A stretch of DNA of 64,000 nt from JAAYZQ01 sp041300865 (GTDB lineage: Bacteria > Chloroflexota > Anaerolineae > JAAYZQ01). Every line of letters starts with the position of its first letter. Position 1 is the first letter of the stretch. The translations under genes and the position numbers were made by a program. The notes beneath the pieces were generated by a model. It saw nothing but the letters and a program-made list of their open reading frames with translations, was not told where the DNA came from and did no database searches. Of this stretch, positions 24,963-34,347 are shown piece by piece. Where the stretch lies: positions 62,001 through 126,000 of the forward strand of contig JBFYTF010000172.1 of assembly GCA_041300865.1 (NCBI GenBank), in the 5' to 3' direction.

Positions 24963-27527
24963 CTACCTGGCCGGCTTGAGCCACCGCACGCTGTTGGAAC
25001 GGCATTGCGGACAGGTCCGCTCCATGTTGGCGCTGTAGTAGCCGTGCCAGCGGTGCCCGCAGCGTACACACGCAAACTCGGCGTCCTGCTTCTCGTCCGA
25101 CTCTTTCGGGTTGCGCGGTGCGGGTACCTTGGCCTGCGACAACCGGTTCCGGGTCTCTTCGATCTCCGGGACCGAAACCGACTCGCGCTTCTTCTCGGCT
25201 TCTTTCATGATCGTCTGCCAGCGGGCGCCTTCGGCGGCCGAGCACCACTCCAAGAGCAGGCGCTCAGGGCGCAGCCCGGCTTTCTCCAGGCCGTCCCACA
25301 GCCCGTCCAGGCGGCGAACTGTGCTGCGGTTGGCGTCGATATAGTGGCAGTCGACATAGTGGCAGCCGGAAACGAGCACCACGGGCGCGCCCTTTCTGAA
25401 GGCATACCACACAAATTCGGGGTTCACCCGGCCGGAGCACATCGTGCGGATGATGCGTGCGTTGGGAGGGTACGCCATTCGGCCTACGCCGGCGGTGTCG
25501 GCGCCGGCATACGAGCACCAGTTGCAGGCAAAGGTCACCACCTTGTCCTGGGGATCCTCTTCCAGAATGGCGTCGAGCTGGGCGTACACTGCCTGGTCGG
25601 TAAAGTGCCGCATCTGGATGGCCGAGAACTTGCACTCGGCGGCGCAGGTCCCACAGCCGGAGCAGGCGGCGCTGGTGATGCGCGCCGTCGATTTCTTTTC
25701 CCACTGGATAGCCCCAAAGGGGCACACGTCGGCGCACTGGCCGCACATCTTGCACAGCTCCTCGTCCACCACGGCGGTGATGGCTTCCACGGCGAACTTG
25801 CTCTTGTTCAGCAGAATCGAGGCCCGGGAGGCCGCGGCACTGGCCTGGGTGACGCTTTCGCGCACGTCCTTGGGACTCTCGGCTGCCCCGGCGATATAGA
25901 TGCCCTTGGTCGGCGTGTCCACCGGCCGGAGCTTGGGATGGGCCTCCTTCAGAAAACCGCTTGGTGCGCGCGACAGGCTGACCATCTGGCGGATGGCCTC
26001 CGTGTCCGTCGCCGGCGTGGCACCTACCGACAGCACGAGCATGTCCACCTCGTGGCTCTCGAGGCGGTTGGCCATCGTATTCTCGACCGTGACCCATAGG
26101 TTGCCGGTGGCCGGATCCTCGCGCACTTCACCCGGGATGCCCCGGATGTAGCGCACGCCGTTGCTCTTGCTGCGCATGAGCAACTCTTCGAAGCCCTTGC
26201 CGAAGGCGCGCAGGTCCATGTAAAAGACCGTGATCTCGGTGTCCGGATAGTTGTCCTTGATGTACTGCGCGGCCTTGACCGTGTTCATGCAGCAGATGTT
26301 GGAGCAGTAGGCGTTACCGCGCGCCGGGTCCTGGCTGCGCGAGCCAACACATTGGACAAACCCCACGCGCTTGGGCCGCTCCAGATCCGTCGGCCGGCCG
26401 AAGTGGCCCTCGAGAGGCCCACCGGTGGAGATAAGGCGCTCCAGCTCCATGCTGGTCACGACGTTGAGATAGCGGGTGTAGCCATATTCGTCCAGGCCGG
26501 CCGGATCGTAGACGTTCATGCCGGTGGCGACGATGATGCTGCCCACCTCCAGGTTCAAAACCTGGTCCTGCATGTCAAAGTCGATGCACTTTTTCTCGCA
26601 GGCTTCGATGCATTTGCCGCAGGCGATGGGGTTCTGTCCCAGGCATTCATCGCCTGCCACGACATAGGCGGAAGGCACGGCCTGGGGGAAGGGGATATGG
26701 ATCGCCTTACGGGTGCCGAGGCCCATCTGAAATTCGTCAGGCACGACCACCGGGCACACGGTGGCACAGTCGCCGCAGGAGGTGCAGTCATCCTCGTTTA
26801 CAAATCGCGCCTTCTTGCGCACCCTCACCCTGAAATTGCCGACGTAGCCAGACACGTCCTCTACTTCCGAGTAGGCCAGGAGCTTGATTTTGGGATGTCG
26901 ACCGACATCCATCATTTTTGGCCCGAGAATTCATATGCTGCACTCTATGTCGGGATAGACCTTGTCCAGCTGGGCCATGATGCCCCCGATGGACGCCTTT
27001 TTCTCCACCAGGTAGACGGGGTGACCCGCATCGGCAAGGTCCAGGGCCGCCTGGATGCCTGCCACGCCGCCGCCGACCACGAGGGCAGCATCGGTAACCG
27101 CGATCTGCTCCTCGTCCTGGGGGTAGAGCCACCGGGCGCGCGAGACGGCCACCTTGACAATGTCCTTGGCCTTGCGCGTGGCCGCCGCGCGGTTACCGGG
27201 CGTCACCCAGGAGCAATGCTCTCGAATGTTGGCCATCTCCAGGAGGTAGGGATTCAAACCTGCTCCCTGGATGCACTGACGGAAGATCGGCTCGTAGGAG
27301 GCCGGTGAGCAGGAAGCGACGACCACCCGGTTCAGGTTGTGCTCGTAGATGGCGCGCTGGATCTCCTGCTGGCCGGGATCAGCGCAGGTATACTTGTTGC
27401 GGATGGCGGCAACGACGTTGGGCAAGGTACCGGCGTAAGCGCGCACCGCTTCCGTGTCCACCGCCCCGGCAATGTTCGATCCGCAGTCGCACACGAACAC
27501 GCCGATGCGCAAACTGTCTGCAGGCAA
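24963..27527 (-). CDS. HdrA-MvhD fusion selenoprotein (TGA at codon 199 = Sec)
   Basis: 854 aa if the TGA at 26931-26933 is read through. Heterodisulfide reductase A binds FAD and 4Fe-4S clusters and bifurcates electrons. Order: N-terminal Cys domain (VFVCDCGSN), FAD Rossmann LVVGGGVAGIQAALDLADAG (143-165 region), then DIECSI-Sec-ILGPKM, ferredoxin CTSCGDCATVCP, CGKCIEACEKKC, CKMCGQCADVCP, CSGCGTCAAECK, an MvhD domain (FACNWCSYAGADTAG), and a C-terminal zinc ribbon (CVRCGHRW...CPQC). In HdrA this position is CSxC, so Sec replaces a cluster/redox Cys; Sec-HdrA is known in methanogens (from memory). TTG start at 27527 after AAGGAGG. SECIS hairpin follows TGA. Confidence 0.87.
26893..26933 (-). 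promoter_or_regulatory. SECIS-like element of hdrA
   Basis: Minus strand: TGA (26933-26931), 20 bases, then 7-bp stem GGATGTC/GACATCC around loop GGTC (26903-26900). UGA-to-loop distance is 27 bases. Both SECIS candidates of the window have identical GGUC loops and 7-bp stems although the stem sequences differ, which argues for selection on structure. Confidence 0.78.
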
Positions 27528-27546
27528 TGTGACCTCCTTCTCTTCG

Positions 27547-28017
27547 CTATTCTCCCTGACGGCGCTGCCACTGCTCGAAGCGATGGCCCCGCATATAGTC
27601 CTTGTCTCTGGCCGCCTGCCGGTTGCGACTGGCCGCCTCGACCGCCTCGCGGACAGACCTGCGGAACTCTTCCGAGACAAACTGCTCTTTACGGAAAAAG
27701 TCAAAGGCATGGAGATCGCGGAAGGCCTTGCGCTGCAGTTCCATGGTCCCATGCCCGCTGATCATGATCACGGAAGTGAAGGGGTGATCGCGGCTGATCT
27801 CGGCCAGGAGGCGCATGCCCTCTTCGTTGCTCTCGTCGGTCTCGACCAGGCGAATGTCGAGAATGGCCAGGTCCGGAGCTGAGGCCTTGGCCAGGTAGGC
27901 ACGTGCCTCTTCTGCGCCGGCCACCGACTCGACGTCATGCCCCTCGCGCTGCAGGATGCCCTGCAGCAGATCCCGCCAGTCGGCGAAATCCTCGACGATC
28001 AGAATCTTGCCTCGCAT
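27547..28017 (-). CDS. single-domain response regulator
   Basis: 156 aa, receiver domain with a C-terminal charged tail and no output domain. Seen: KILIVEDFADW, phospho-acceptor Asp in LAILDIRL, and SVIMISGHGT (the Thr/Ser switch region is SGHG). The tail RDKDYMRGHRFEQWQRRQGE may bind a partner. ATG overlaps the kinase stop by 19 bases, and the SD of hdrA follows its stop closely, so kinase-regulator-hdrA are co-transcribed. Confidence 0.88.
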   Translation of the reverse strand: MRGKILIVEDFADWRDLLQGILQREGHDVESVAGAEEARAYLAKASAPDLAILDIRLVETDESNEEGMRLLAEISRDHPFTSVIMISGHGTMELQRKAFRDLHAFDFFRKEQFVSEEFRRSVREAVEAASRNRQAARDKDYMRGHRFEQWQRRQGE

Positions 28018-29393
28018 TCCCTCTCCTTCTGGCCATTACCCCGGTCGCAAGGGGGATGGCCCGGCAAGTGGATCGTGAAGGCCGTGCCGGTGCCCGCTTC
28101 GCTGCGGCAGGCGATGGTCCCCCCATGCTGCTCGATAAACGTGCGCACCCACCACAGGCCAAAGCCCAGGCCTTCGGCCGTCGACTTGAACATTTTCCAG
28201 ATGTCGGCCATGTCTCCCGGCGAGATGCCCGTGCCCGTATCTTCGATTTCGATCACTACCCAGCATCCGTCACGGTCCTCGCACACTTGGCTGCGTACCG
28301 ACAAGCGCTTCTGGGCGCGATGGGCCATCGCACGCCGGGCATTGAGGATGAGCTCCAGGAAAATATCCAGGAGCAATAGATTGCTTTCTACGGTCGGTAG
28401 CCCAGTGCCCAGTTCGCGCTTGACCTCCATGTCGGGTGGCAGGCCCGCCGTCTGCAGCGCCTCGTTCAGCATCCGGTTGACGTCCAGCTGCAGCCTGGGG
28501 CCTGCCTCCTGAAAGGGCCGAAAAAGAGCGCTGGCCATTTTCAGGATGAACTGGCTGTTGCGCTCGATGCGCGTCAGGTTGGCTTCGATCCAGGCCCGCT
28601 CGCCTGGGGGCAGTTCCAGCCCGGCCAGGCTGCTGCGGATCTCGCCGGCGCTGGCTGGCACAATACCGATCAAATTGTTGATACGGTGGGCCAGGGCGGT
28701 AGCCGCCTGGCCCATGACGGCCCACTTCTCGGCGGCAACCCGCCGCGCTTGCTCGCTCTGTAGTGCCTGGTGAACCGCTTGGAGCTTCTGATGCTGCGTA
28801 GCATTCTGGATGGCAATGACGGCTTCCTGGGCCAGAGCCTCCAACAGCTCCACGTCCTGGGCGTCAAAGGCCGCCAGCCGGGCGCTCTCCAGAAGCAATA
28901 CGCCTAGAACTTGGCCGTCTGGCTCACCCTCAGCCGGCCCACCGGCCAGGGGCACGGCGACGCTGGAGCGCATATCCTGAAAGAGAACCACATACTGCGG
29001 GTCGTGTTGGGCATCGGAGCACAAGTAGGATCGCCGGTTCTGCACGACCCAGCCCGTGATGCCGTGGCCGACCCGGAAAAGTGCGGCACGCACCTCGGGC
29101 GTCCAACCCTCGCCCAGGAACGCCTTTAGCTCCAGGTCACCCGTGTCCGGATTCAGCAGGCGCAGCGAACCGTGCTCGGCGCCCACTAGGTGAACCGCCT
29201 TTTCCAGGATCAGGCTCAGGACCCTGTCTAATCGCAGGCTGGAGGTGAGAGCGATGTCGACGTCGTGCAGGGCTCGGAACTGGGCAGTCATCCGCGCCAG
29301 CCGCTCGGACTGACGCGTGTCCGCCGGCCCGACGCCACCGGCCGGTGTGTCCTCCTGCGCCTCTCGCGACATCATGCCGTTGACCCCTGCCAT
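27999..29393 (-). CDS. GAF-domain sensor histidine kinase
   Basis: 464 aa, no membrane segment. Residues about 35-205 form a GAF domain (LHDVDIALTSSLRLD, VGHGITGWVVQ, SSVAVPLAGG), then a helical segment with ALAHRINN, a divergent H-box, and HATPase motifs: NLLLLDIFLELILNARRAM (N-box), DTGTGISPGDM, GLGFGLWWVRTFIEQHGG. The kinase would sense a soluble redox or metabolite signal in the cytoplasm. The stop overlaps the response regulator and the start is 13 bp after hdrCB. ATG 29393 is assumed; ATG 29375 is possible. Confidence 0.88.
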   Translation of the reverse strand: MAGVNGMMSREAQEDTPAGGVGPADTRQSERLARMTAQFRALHDVDIALTSSLRLDRVLSLILEKAVHLVGAEHGSLRLLNPDTGDLELKAFLGEGWTPEVRAALFRVGHGITGWVVQNRRSYLCSDAQHDPQYVVLFQDMRSSVAVPLAGGPAEGEPDGQVLGVLLLESARLAAFDAQDVELLEALAQEAVIAIQNATQHQKLQAVHQALQSEQARRVAAEKWAVMGQAATALAHRINNLIGIVPASAGEIRSSLAGLELPPGERAWIEANLTRIERNSQFILKMASALFRPFQEAGPRLQLDVNRMLNEALQTAGLPPDMEVKRELGTGLPTVESNLLLLDIFLELILNARRAMAHRAQKRLSVRSQVCEDRDGCWVVIEIEDTGTGISPGDMADIWKMFKSTAEGLGFGLWWVRTFIEQHGGTIACRSEAGTGTAFTIHLPGHPPCDRGNGQKERECEARF

Positions 29394-29405
29394 GCCCTGC
29401 TGCCT

Positions 29406-30545
29406 TTACAGCGCTTGCGCCACAAGCGTGGCCAGGTCGCGAATCTCGATCGCAATGCCGTTCGCCACAGCCGGATCCTGCTGGGCGCATCTAAAATGGA
29501 TCTGGCACTTGTGGCAGGCAGTGACCAGCAAACCGGCGCCCGTGGCCCGCGCCTCGTGCAGCCGCTCGACCTGGATGTTCTTGCTCAGCTGGCCACAGCT
29601 GGTCCAGCAGCTCGTGCCACAGCAGAGGCTGGCGTTCCGTGCGCGGTCCATCTCGACGAGGTCGTGGCCCAGTGCCGTAATCACCGCTCGCGGGGCGTCA
29701 TAGACGCCCAGGTGCCGGCCCAGGCGGCAGGGGTCCTGGTACGTCACCCGCTGCGCCCCGCCTACCTGGCCGAACTCCAGGCCACTCGCGGCCATTAGCT
29801 CGCTCAGGTGCAGGACCTGCAGTCCGTGGTCCCCGACAAGCTGTGGGTAGTCGATCTTGAGCGTGCGGGCACACTCGGGGCAGGTGGTGACCACGCGCCT
29901 GGCCCCACTGGCTTTGAGCAGCTCGAGGTTGAGGGCCGCCAGGGCGTGAAAAGTGGCTCCGCCTCCCTCCCAGAGCTGGTCGTGGCCGCAGCAGCGCTCG
30001 TCGGCCAGAACCTGAGGTTGAATACCAAGGTGGTTCAGGATCCTGACCGCAGCTTGGGCGATCTGCACCCCCTCCACGCCGAGATTGGCAAAGAGGGCGT
30101 CGTAGTAGGGCAGGCAGCCGGCGAAATAGATCGTGTCGGAGCTGTCCGACACCTGGAGGTCGTCACGCAGCCAGCCGAGGCGGTCCTGGCGCAGCCCAGG
30201 CCTGGCCATCATCCGGCCCCACGTCTCGATGGTCTGGCCATGGGTGCAGTCACCCCTGCGCCCATCGTCGCGGGCCACGGCACGGGCATCGCGGATGAAC
30301 TCCGAGAAATGGACGTCGGAGGGGCACAGCTCGCTGCAGCGCTTGCACGTGAGGCATGACCAGAAGAGCAGGTCATCCAGGAGCTCGTCATCGCGGCCCT
30401 CGATGGCCTTTTCCATAAGCAGCCGTGGGCTGGTGTAGCTTCTTGCCTCCCAGCGCGTGATGGGGCACACGGCGCTGCATTTCCCGCACTCCATGCAGTA
30501 CCAGGCTCGGTTCTTGTTGATAGCGTCCCGCAGTTGATCCATCAT
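29406..30545 (-). CDS. HdrC-HdrB-like fusion (CCG-domain Fe-S protein)
   Basis: 379 aa. N-terminal HdrC-like part with two 4Fe-4S motifs CMECGKCSAVCP and CLTCKRCSELCP; C-terminal HdrB-like part with two CCG domains: CGHDQLWEGGG (CC near 240) and CCGTSCW. HdrBC reduces heterodisulfides or other thiol/disulfide pairs using non-cubane clusters. Fused HdrD-like forms of this kind occur widely. ATG 30545 overlaps the mvhD stop (ATGA); a second ATG follows it. Partner with HdrA and MvhD-like proteins in this operon. Confidence 0.88.
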   Translation of the reverse strand: MMDQLRDAINKNRAWYCMECGKCSAVCPITRWEARSYTSPRLLMEKAIEGRDDELLDDLLFWSCLTCKRCSELCPSDVHFSEFIRDARAVARDDGRRGDCTHGQTIETWGRMMARPGLRQDRLGWLRDDLQVSDSSDTIYFAGCLPYYDALFANLGVEGVQIAQAAVRILNHLGIQPQVLADERCCGHDQLWEGGGATFHALAALNLELLKASGARRVVTTCPECARTLKIDYPQLVGDHGLQVLHLSELMAASGLEFGQVGGAQRVTYQDPCRLGRHLGVYDAPRAVITALGHDLVEMDRARNASLCCGTSCWTSCGQLSKNIQVERLHEARATGAGLLVTACHKCQIHFRCAQQDPAVANGIAIEIRDLATLVAQAL

Positions 30546-30952
30546 TGTCCCCGATCCCCGTGTCCCTGTTCGACTATGCCTAGTCCCGCGACGAAGGCCT
30601 GTACCTTGTCCTGGAACGCCTCTCCCTGGCCGGCACCCGCCCAGTCCAGTTTTAGCTGGTGCTCGCCGTAGCCCAGCAGCCGGGCCAGGCTTCTGGCCTC
30701 GGCAAAAAGCTCTTCGGCCCGGCGGTTGCCGAACTCGAAGCGGCACTCACCCGGCGGGCAGCCGAGCAGCAGCACGCCATCCGCTCCCTTCTCAAAGGCC
30801 TTGAGCACAGTGCCGGGGCTGAGCTGGCCCAGGCACATGACCTTCAGCGGGTGAACAGTGGGCGAGACCTCCCGTCGCTCGGCTCCCGCAGTCTCCAGCG
30901 CGCTGTACGCATTCCAGTTGCAGGTCAGGACCACGACCTTGAGATCTGGCAT
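30542..30952 (-). CDS. MvhD-type hydrogenase/Hdr iron-sulfur adaptor subunit
   Basis: 136 aa. The MvhD family carries a 2Fe-2S cluster and passes electrons between HdrA and a hydrogenase or another electron donor. Seen: VVVLTCNWNAYSALETAG, MCLGQLSPGTVLKAFEKG, LLLGCPPGECRFEFGN. In typical members the first motif is CNWCAY; here it is CNWNAY, so one usual Cys is lost. A fused MvhD with intact CNWCSY is found at the C-terminus of the selenoprotein HdrA. Starts 2 bp after the upstream gene. Confidence 0.85.
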   Translation of the reverse strand: MPDLKVVVLTCNWNAYSALETAGAERREVSPTVHPLKVMCLGQLSPGTVLKAFEKGADGVLLLGCPPGECRFEFGNRRAEELFAEARSLARLLGYGEHQLKLDWAGAGQGEAFQDKVQAFVAGLGIVEQGHGDRGQ

Positions 30953-30954
30953 CT

Positions 30955-33900
30955 CTATTCCCCCTCCGCGACGGGGTCACGGTGTCCGGCCAACAGCTGT
31001 TCGAGCATGGCCTCTAGCTGGGCCTCTGTCGAGTAGCCGCCGCTGATGGCGCCCGACGGGCAATGGGCGACACACGTGCCGCAGCCTGTACAGATAGCCG
31101 GATCGATCCAGGACGTGCGCTGTGGCTCTTGCCCCACCAGCTGCGGGGCGCCGAACTCGCAGACGGCAACGCACGTGGCACAGGCACGACAGCGGGCAGC
31201 GTCGACCCGCGCCGCTGTGGGCCGGGGATGTGCGGCGGCACTTCCCAGCCAGGCAGCCACCCGTGCTGCGGCGGCGGGGCCTACGATCTCGGCCTCAGCC
31301 GACGGATCACAAACCAGGATTCCGGGGCGGTGATTTTCTACCCCTCCTCCCTGGCTGTTGATCCTCGGTCGAAGTCCTTCCTGGCCCGAGGAGCAGGCGG
31401 AGAGCAGGCCGTCCAGCTCGGCGCCGTCGGCGGGCGCCAGGACCAGGGCCACGCCCTGCCGGGTGACGCCGTTGCGCGTGACCACGTACCGGCCACCGCT
31501 GCGCTGCACTTCGAACCCCCCTGCGTCCTCGAGCATAGCAGGCGCTTCCATGCGGCTGACAGCGATCGCCTGCGCTTTCAGAGCCTGCTGGCAGCTCCTG
31601 GCTGCTGGCCCATTGCCCAGAACCACGGCGCTCTTCTCCGCCAGCGGCACGTCCAGCGGGCTGCGCTTTGCAAGCTGCACGCGGGCCACTGCGGCCGCGA
31701 CCAGAGCCGTAGCCTTGCTCGTCGCCGCTGCCGGATCCCCAGGGTGAGCCCACGCGCACTGCTCGCGAATGTTGACAAACTCGTAGACCGCCCGCCCTGC
31801 TGTCTGGCCAAAGATGCCTAGGTTGTCCTTGCAGCGCACGCGCTGGTAGGTGCAGCTATAGCACACCTGATCGATGGCGCAGCAGGAACAAGCGGCCAGG
31901 ACGACCCGGTCCAGACGCTGGGCCTCGACCTGGGCGGCAATGGTGTGCGCGGCTTCGGGGGAGCAGGAGAAGCTAAGGACCTGGCTGTGGACAACGCCCG
32001 GCCAGGCTGCCGCCCGGCTGCTCAGGAGCGCGGTGTCCACCGTCTCCGATATCTCGCCGCCGCACTGGCAGACAAACACGCCCGTTCGGCTGGCGTCCGC
32101 CGGCAGGATCTGCTCCCTGGTCGCGGCGACAAGACCTGCCTGGCGCAGCCCTGAGAGGTCGCCCATGGCCCGCGCCGCCGCAGCCGAACCCAGCAGCGGG
32201 CTCTCGGGCGCGGCACGGTAGCAGCCGGGCGCTTCGACCAGCGGCAGCCGGTCAAAGCCCGCAGGATCGGCGGCGTAAATGATGGCGCCGACCTGGAGTG
32301 CTACCGTCTGGGGAGCGTGCTCATGGACGATGGCGCCTGGCTTGCAGGCGTGGACACAGGCGAGGCATTCACTACATGGGCCACAGGCCAGACAGCGCTG
32401 CGCCTCGAGCACGGCTTGCTCTGCCGTGTACCCGGTCTCTACTTCGGCGTAACTGCCCAGGCGCTGATCCATGGAGATCGTGGGCACGGCCAGGCGGGGC
32501 CTCGGCTGCCGCTCCTCGGTGCCGAGCTCTCGCCGGGCGATGGGCAGCTTCTCGGCTTCCACCCAGACCTCGGCCACCTGGCCGCTGCGGAGGTAGGCAT
32601 CGATCTCGGCGGCGGCCTTTTTGGCCATGCCAATGGCTTCGATAACTGCCATCTTGTCCTGCGTGACGGCATCACCGGCGGCAAAGATCCCCGGCCGGTT
32701 GGTCACAAAGCCTCCGTTTGCCAGCCCGATGCGCTCGGCGCGGGTAATGGTCAGCCCGTGCCCCTGGCCCAGGCCGTCCAGATCGGGTGCCTGCCCGATG
32801 GCTAACACGATGAGGTCCAGGTCAAACACCTGCTTGCTGCCCGGGATGGGCACCGGCCGCCGCCGCCCACTGGCGTCGGGCTCGCCCAGCTGCATTCGCT
32901 GGCACTCCAGCCCTGTTACCCCTCTCTCCCCATCGCCCAAGACCCGCGTGGGCGCGACCAGGTACTCAATGGCCACTCCTTCTTCCTCGGCATCCAGGAT
33001 CTCTTCGGGGGTGGCCGGCATTTCGGCCCGGGTGCGGCGATAGAGAATACGTACATCCTCGACGCCCAGGCGCCGCAGAGAGCGCGACACATCCACGGCG
33101 GTGTTGCCACCGCCCAGGACTGCCGCGCGCGTCGCCGGCCCCCGGCGTAGGACTCCTTCGAGGGCCGCCCGGTATTCGGGGTTCCGTAGCTGCTGAGAAA
33201 GGCTGATGATCTTTAGCAGCTCGATGCCGTGCACCACTCCGGGCAGCTCCTCGCCCGGTATGCGAAGCGAGTGGCTGCGATGGGCGCCAATGGCCAGGCA
33301 CACGGCGTTGTAGCCGGAGGCCAGGAGGTCGTCGAGGCTGTGTTCGCCGCCGGGGCCAATGGCCGTGTTGAGGCGGACGTCAATTCCCAGCTCCGAGATG
33401 CGGCGGTACTCGCCGGCGATGACGTCCCGCGGTAGGCGGTACTCGGGGATGCCCACGGCCATCATGCCGCCGATGACCGGCAGCCGGTCAAAGACGGTGA
33501 CGCCGTAACCCTGCCTAGCCAGCCGCTCGGCGACGGTCATCCCTGCCGGTCCGGCGCCCACGACGGCCACGCGCTGACCCCTGGCGGCTGCTTGTGAGCC
33601 GTTGCCCGCTGCGTTGCTGCCGGCGCGTGGCGCTGGCGAATCGTCGCTCCGGCCCTGCTGCAGGTCCCAGTCGGCCAGGAATCGCTTCAAGGGGCGAATG
33701 GCGACCGCCTGTTCCAGCTCCGCGCGGCGGCAGTTCAGCTCGCAGGGGTGGGTGCAGACCCGGCCGCAGATCCCAGGGAAGGGGATGGCCTCGCGGATGA
33801 GGTCAATGGCCTCCTGGAACCGGCCCTGCGCGGTGAGGGCCACGTAGCCCTGCACGTGAATACCGCCCGGACATGCGGCGGAGCAGGGCGCTCGGCCCTC

Positions 33901-34305
33901 CTTGTCGATGGCCGCACACCCGAGCTGGGCGCCCGGCTGCAGGTAGATGGCCTTGCGACCTGTGCCGGGTACGGTCACCGGGCAGACCTCGACGCAATCG
34001 CCGCAGGCGGTGCACTTGGACAGGTCGACGTAACGCGGATCCTGGACTAACTCGAGCGTCCAGCCTCCTGCCTGGCTCTCGACCCTCTGGACCCTGGTGC
34101 CGGTCCAGGTTGTGACGTTCGGGTGTTTGGCCAGCTCCAGCAGGCGTGCGTTTAGCAGTTGCGGAGGACTGCCGCCAGCCGCCTGGCCCCCCTCGAGAAA
34201 TGGGGCAGGCTCGACTAGGTGGACCGGGATGCCCGAACTGGCCAGGTCAAAGGCCGCCTGAAGTCCGGCCGCACTCCCGCCAATGATCAAAGCGCCTTTG
34301 CTCAA
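30955..34305 (-). CDS. 1116-aa HdrA/GltD-like flavoprotein fusion
   Basis: Order: a shortened HdrA-type FAD Rossmann (LIIGGSAAGLQAAF), a 4Fe-4S motif CTACGDCVEVCP, then a complete GltD-like NAD(P)H-dependent half (CSAACPGGIHVQGYV, VAVVGAGPAGMTVAERLARQ, GGGNTAVDVSRSLRR, GIFAAGDAVT), a second CACGPCSEC motif, an HdrA N-terminal Cys domain (VFVCQCGGEIS), a degenerate Rossmann, and two ferredoxin motifs (CRACATCVAVC, CTGCGTCVAHC). It should move electrons between NAD(P)H and ferredoxin-type carriers. The first flavin domain has lost the CSxC pair where the other HdrA has Sec. TTG start with GAGGAGGG. Confidence 0.86.
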   Translation of the reverse strand: MSKGALIIGGSAAGLQAAFDLASSGIPVHLVEPAPFLEGGQAAGGSPPQLLNARLLELAKHPNVTTWTGTRVQRVESQAGGWTLELVQDPRYVDLSKCTACGDCVEVCPVTVPGTGRKAIYLQPGAQLGCAAIDKEGRAPCSAACPGGIHVQGYVALTAQGRFQEAIDLIREAIPFPGICGRVCTHPCELNCRRAELEQAVAIRPLKRFLADWDLQQGRSDDSPAPRAGSNAAGNGSQAAARGQRVAVVGAGPAGMTVAERLARQGYGVTVFDRLPVIGGMMAVGIPEYRLPRDVIAGEYRRISELGIDVRLNTAIGPGGEHSLDDLLASGYNAVCLAIGAHRSHSLRIPGEELPGVVHGIELLKIISLSQQLRNPEYRAALEGVLRRGPATRAAVLGGGNTAVDVSRSLRRLGVEDVRILYRRTRAEMPATPEEILDAEEEGVAIEYLVAPTRVLGDGERGVTGLECQRMQLGEPDASGRRRPVPIPGSKQVFDLDLIVLAIGQAPDLDGLGQGHGLTITRAERIGLANGGFVTNRPGIFAAGDAVTQDKMAVIEAIGMAKKAAAEIDAYLRSGQVAEVWVEAEKLPIARRELGTEERQPRPRLAVPTISMDQRLGSYAEVETGYTAEQAVLEAQRCLACGPCSECLACVHACKPGAIVHEHAPQTVALQVGAIIYAADPAGFDRLPLVEAPGCYRAAPESPLLGSAAAARAMGDLSGLRQAGLVAATREQILPADASRTGVFVCQCGGEISETVDTALLSSRAAAWPGVVHSQVLSFSCSPEAAHTIAAQVEAQRLDRVVLAACSCCAIDQVCYSCTYQRVRCKDNLGIFGQTAGRAVYEFVNIREQCAWAHPGDPAAATSKATALVAAAVARVQLAKRSPLDVPLAEKSAVVLGNGPAARSCQQALKAQAIAVSRMEAPAMLEDAGGFEVQRSGGRYVVTRNGVTRQGVALVLAPADGAELDGLLSACSSGQEGLRPRINSQGGGVENHRPGILVCDPSAEAEIVGPAAAARVAAWLGSAAAHPRPTAARVDAARCRACATCVAVCEFGAPQLVGQEPQRTSWIDPAICTGCGTCVAHCPSGAISGGYSTEAQLEAMLEQLLAGHRDPVAEGE

Positions 34306-34347
34306 CTCGTCCCTCCTCGCGCAAGGAGCAGCAGGTCCTGCTGCCTG

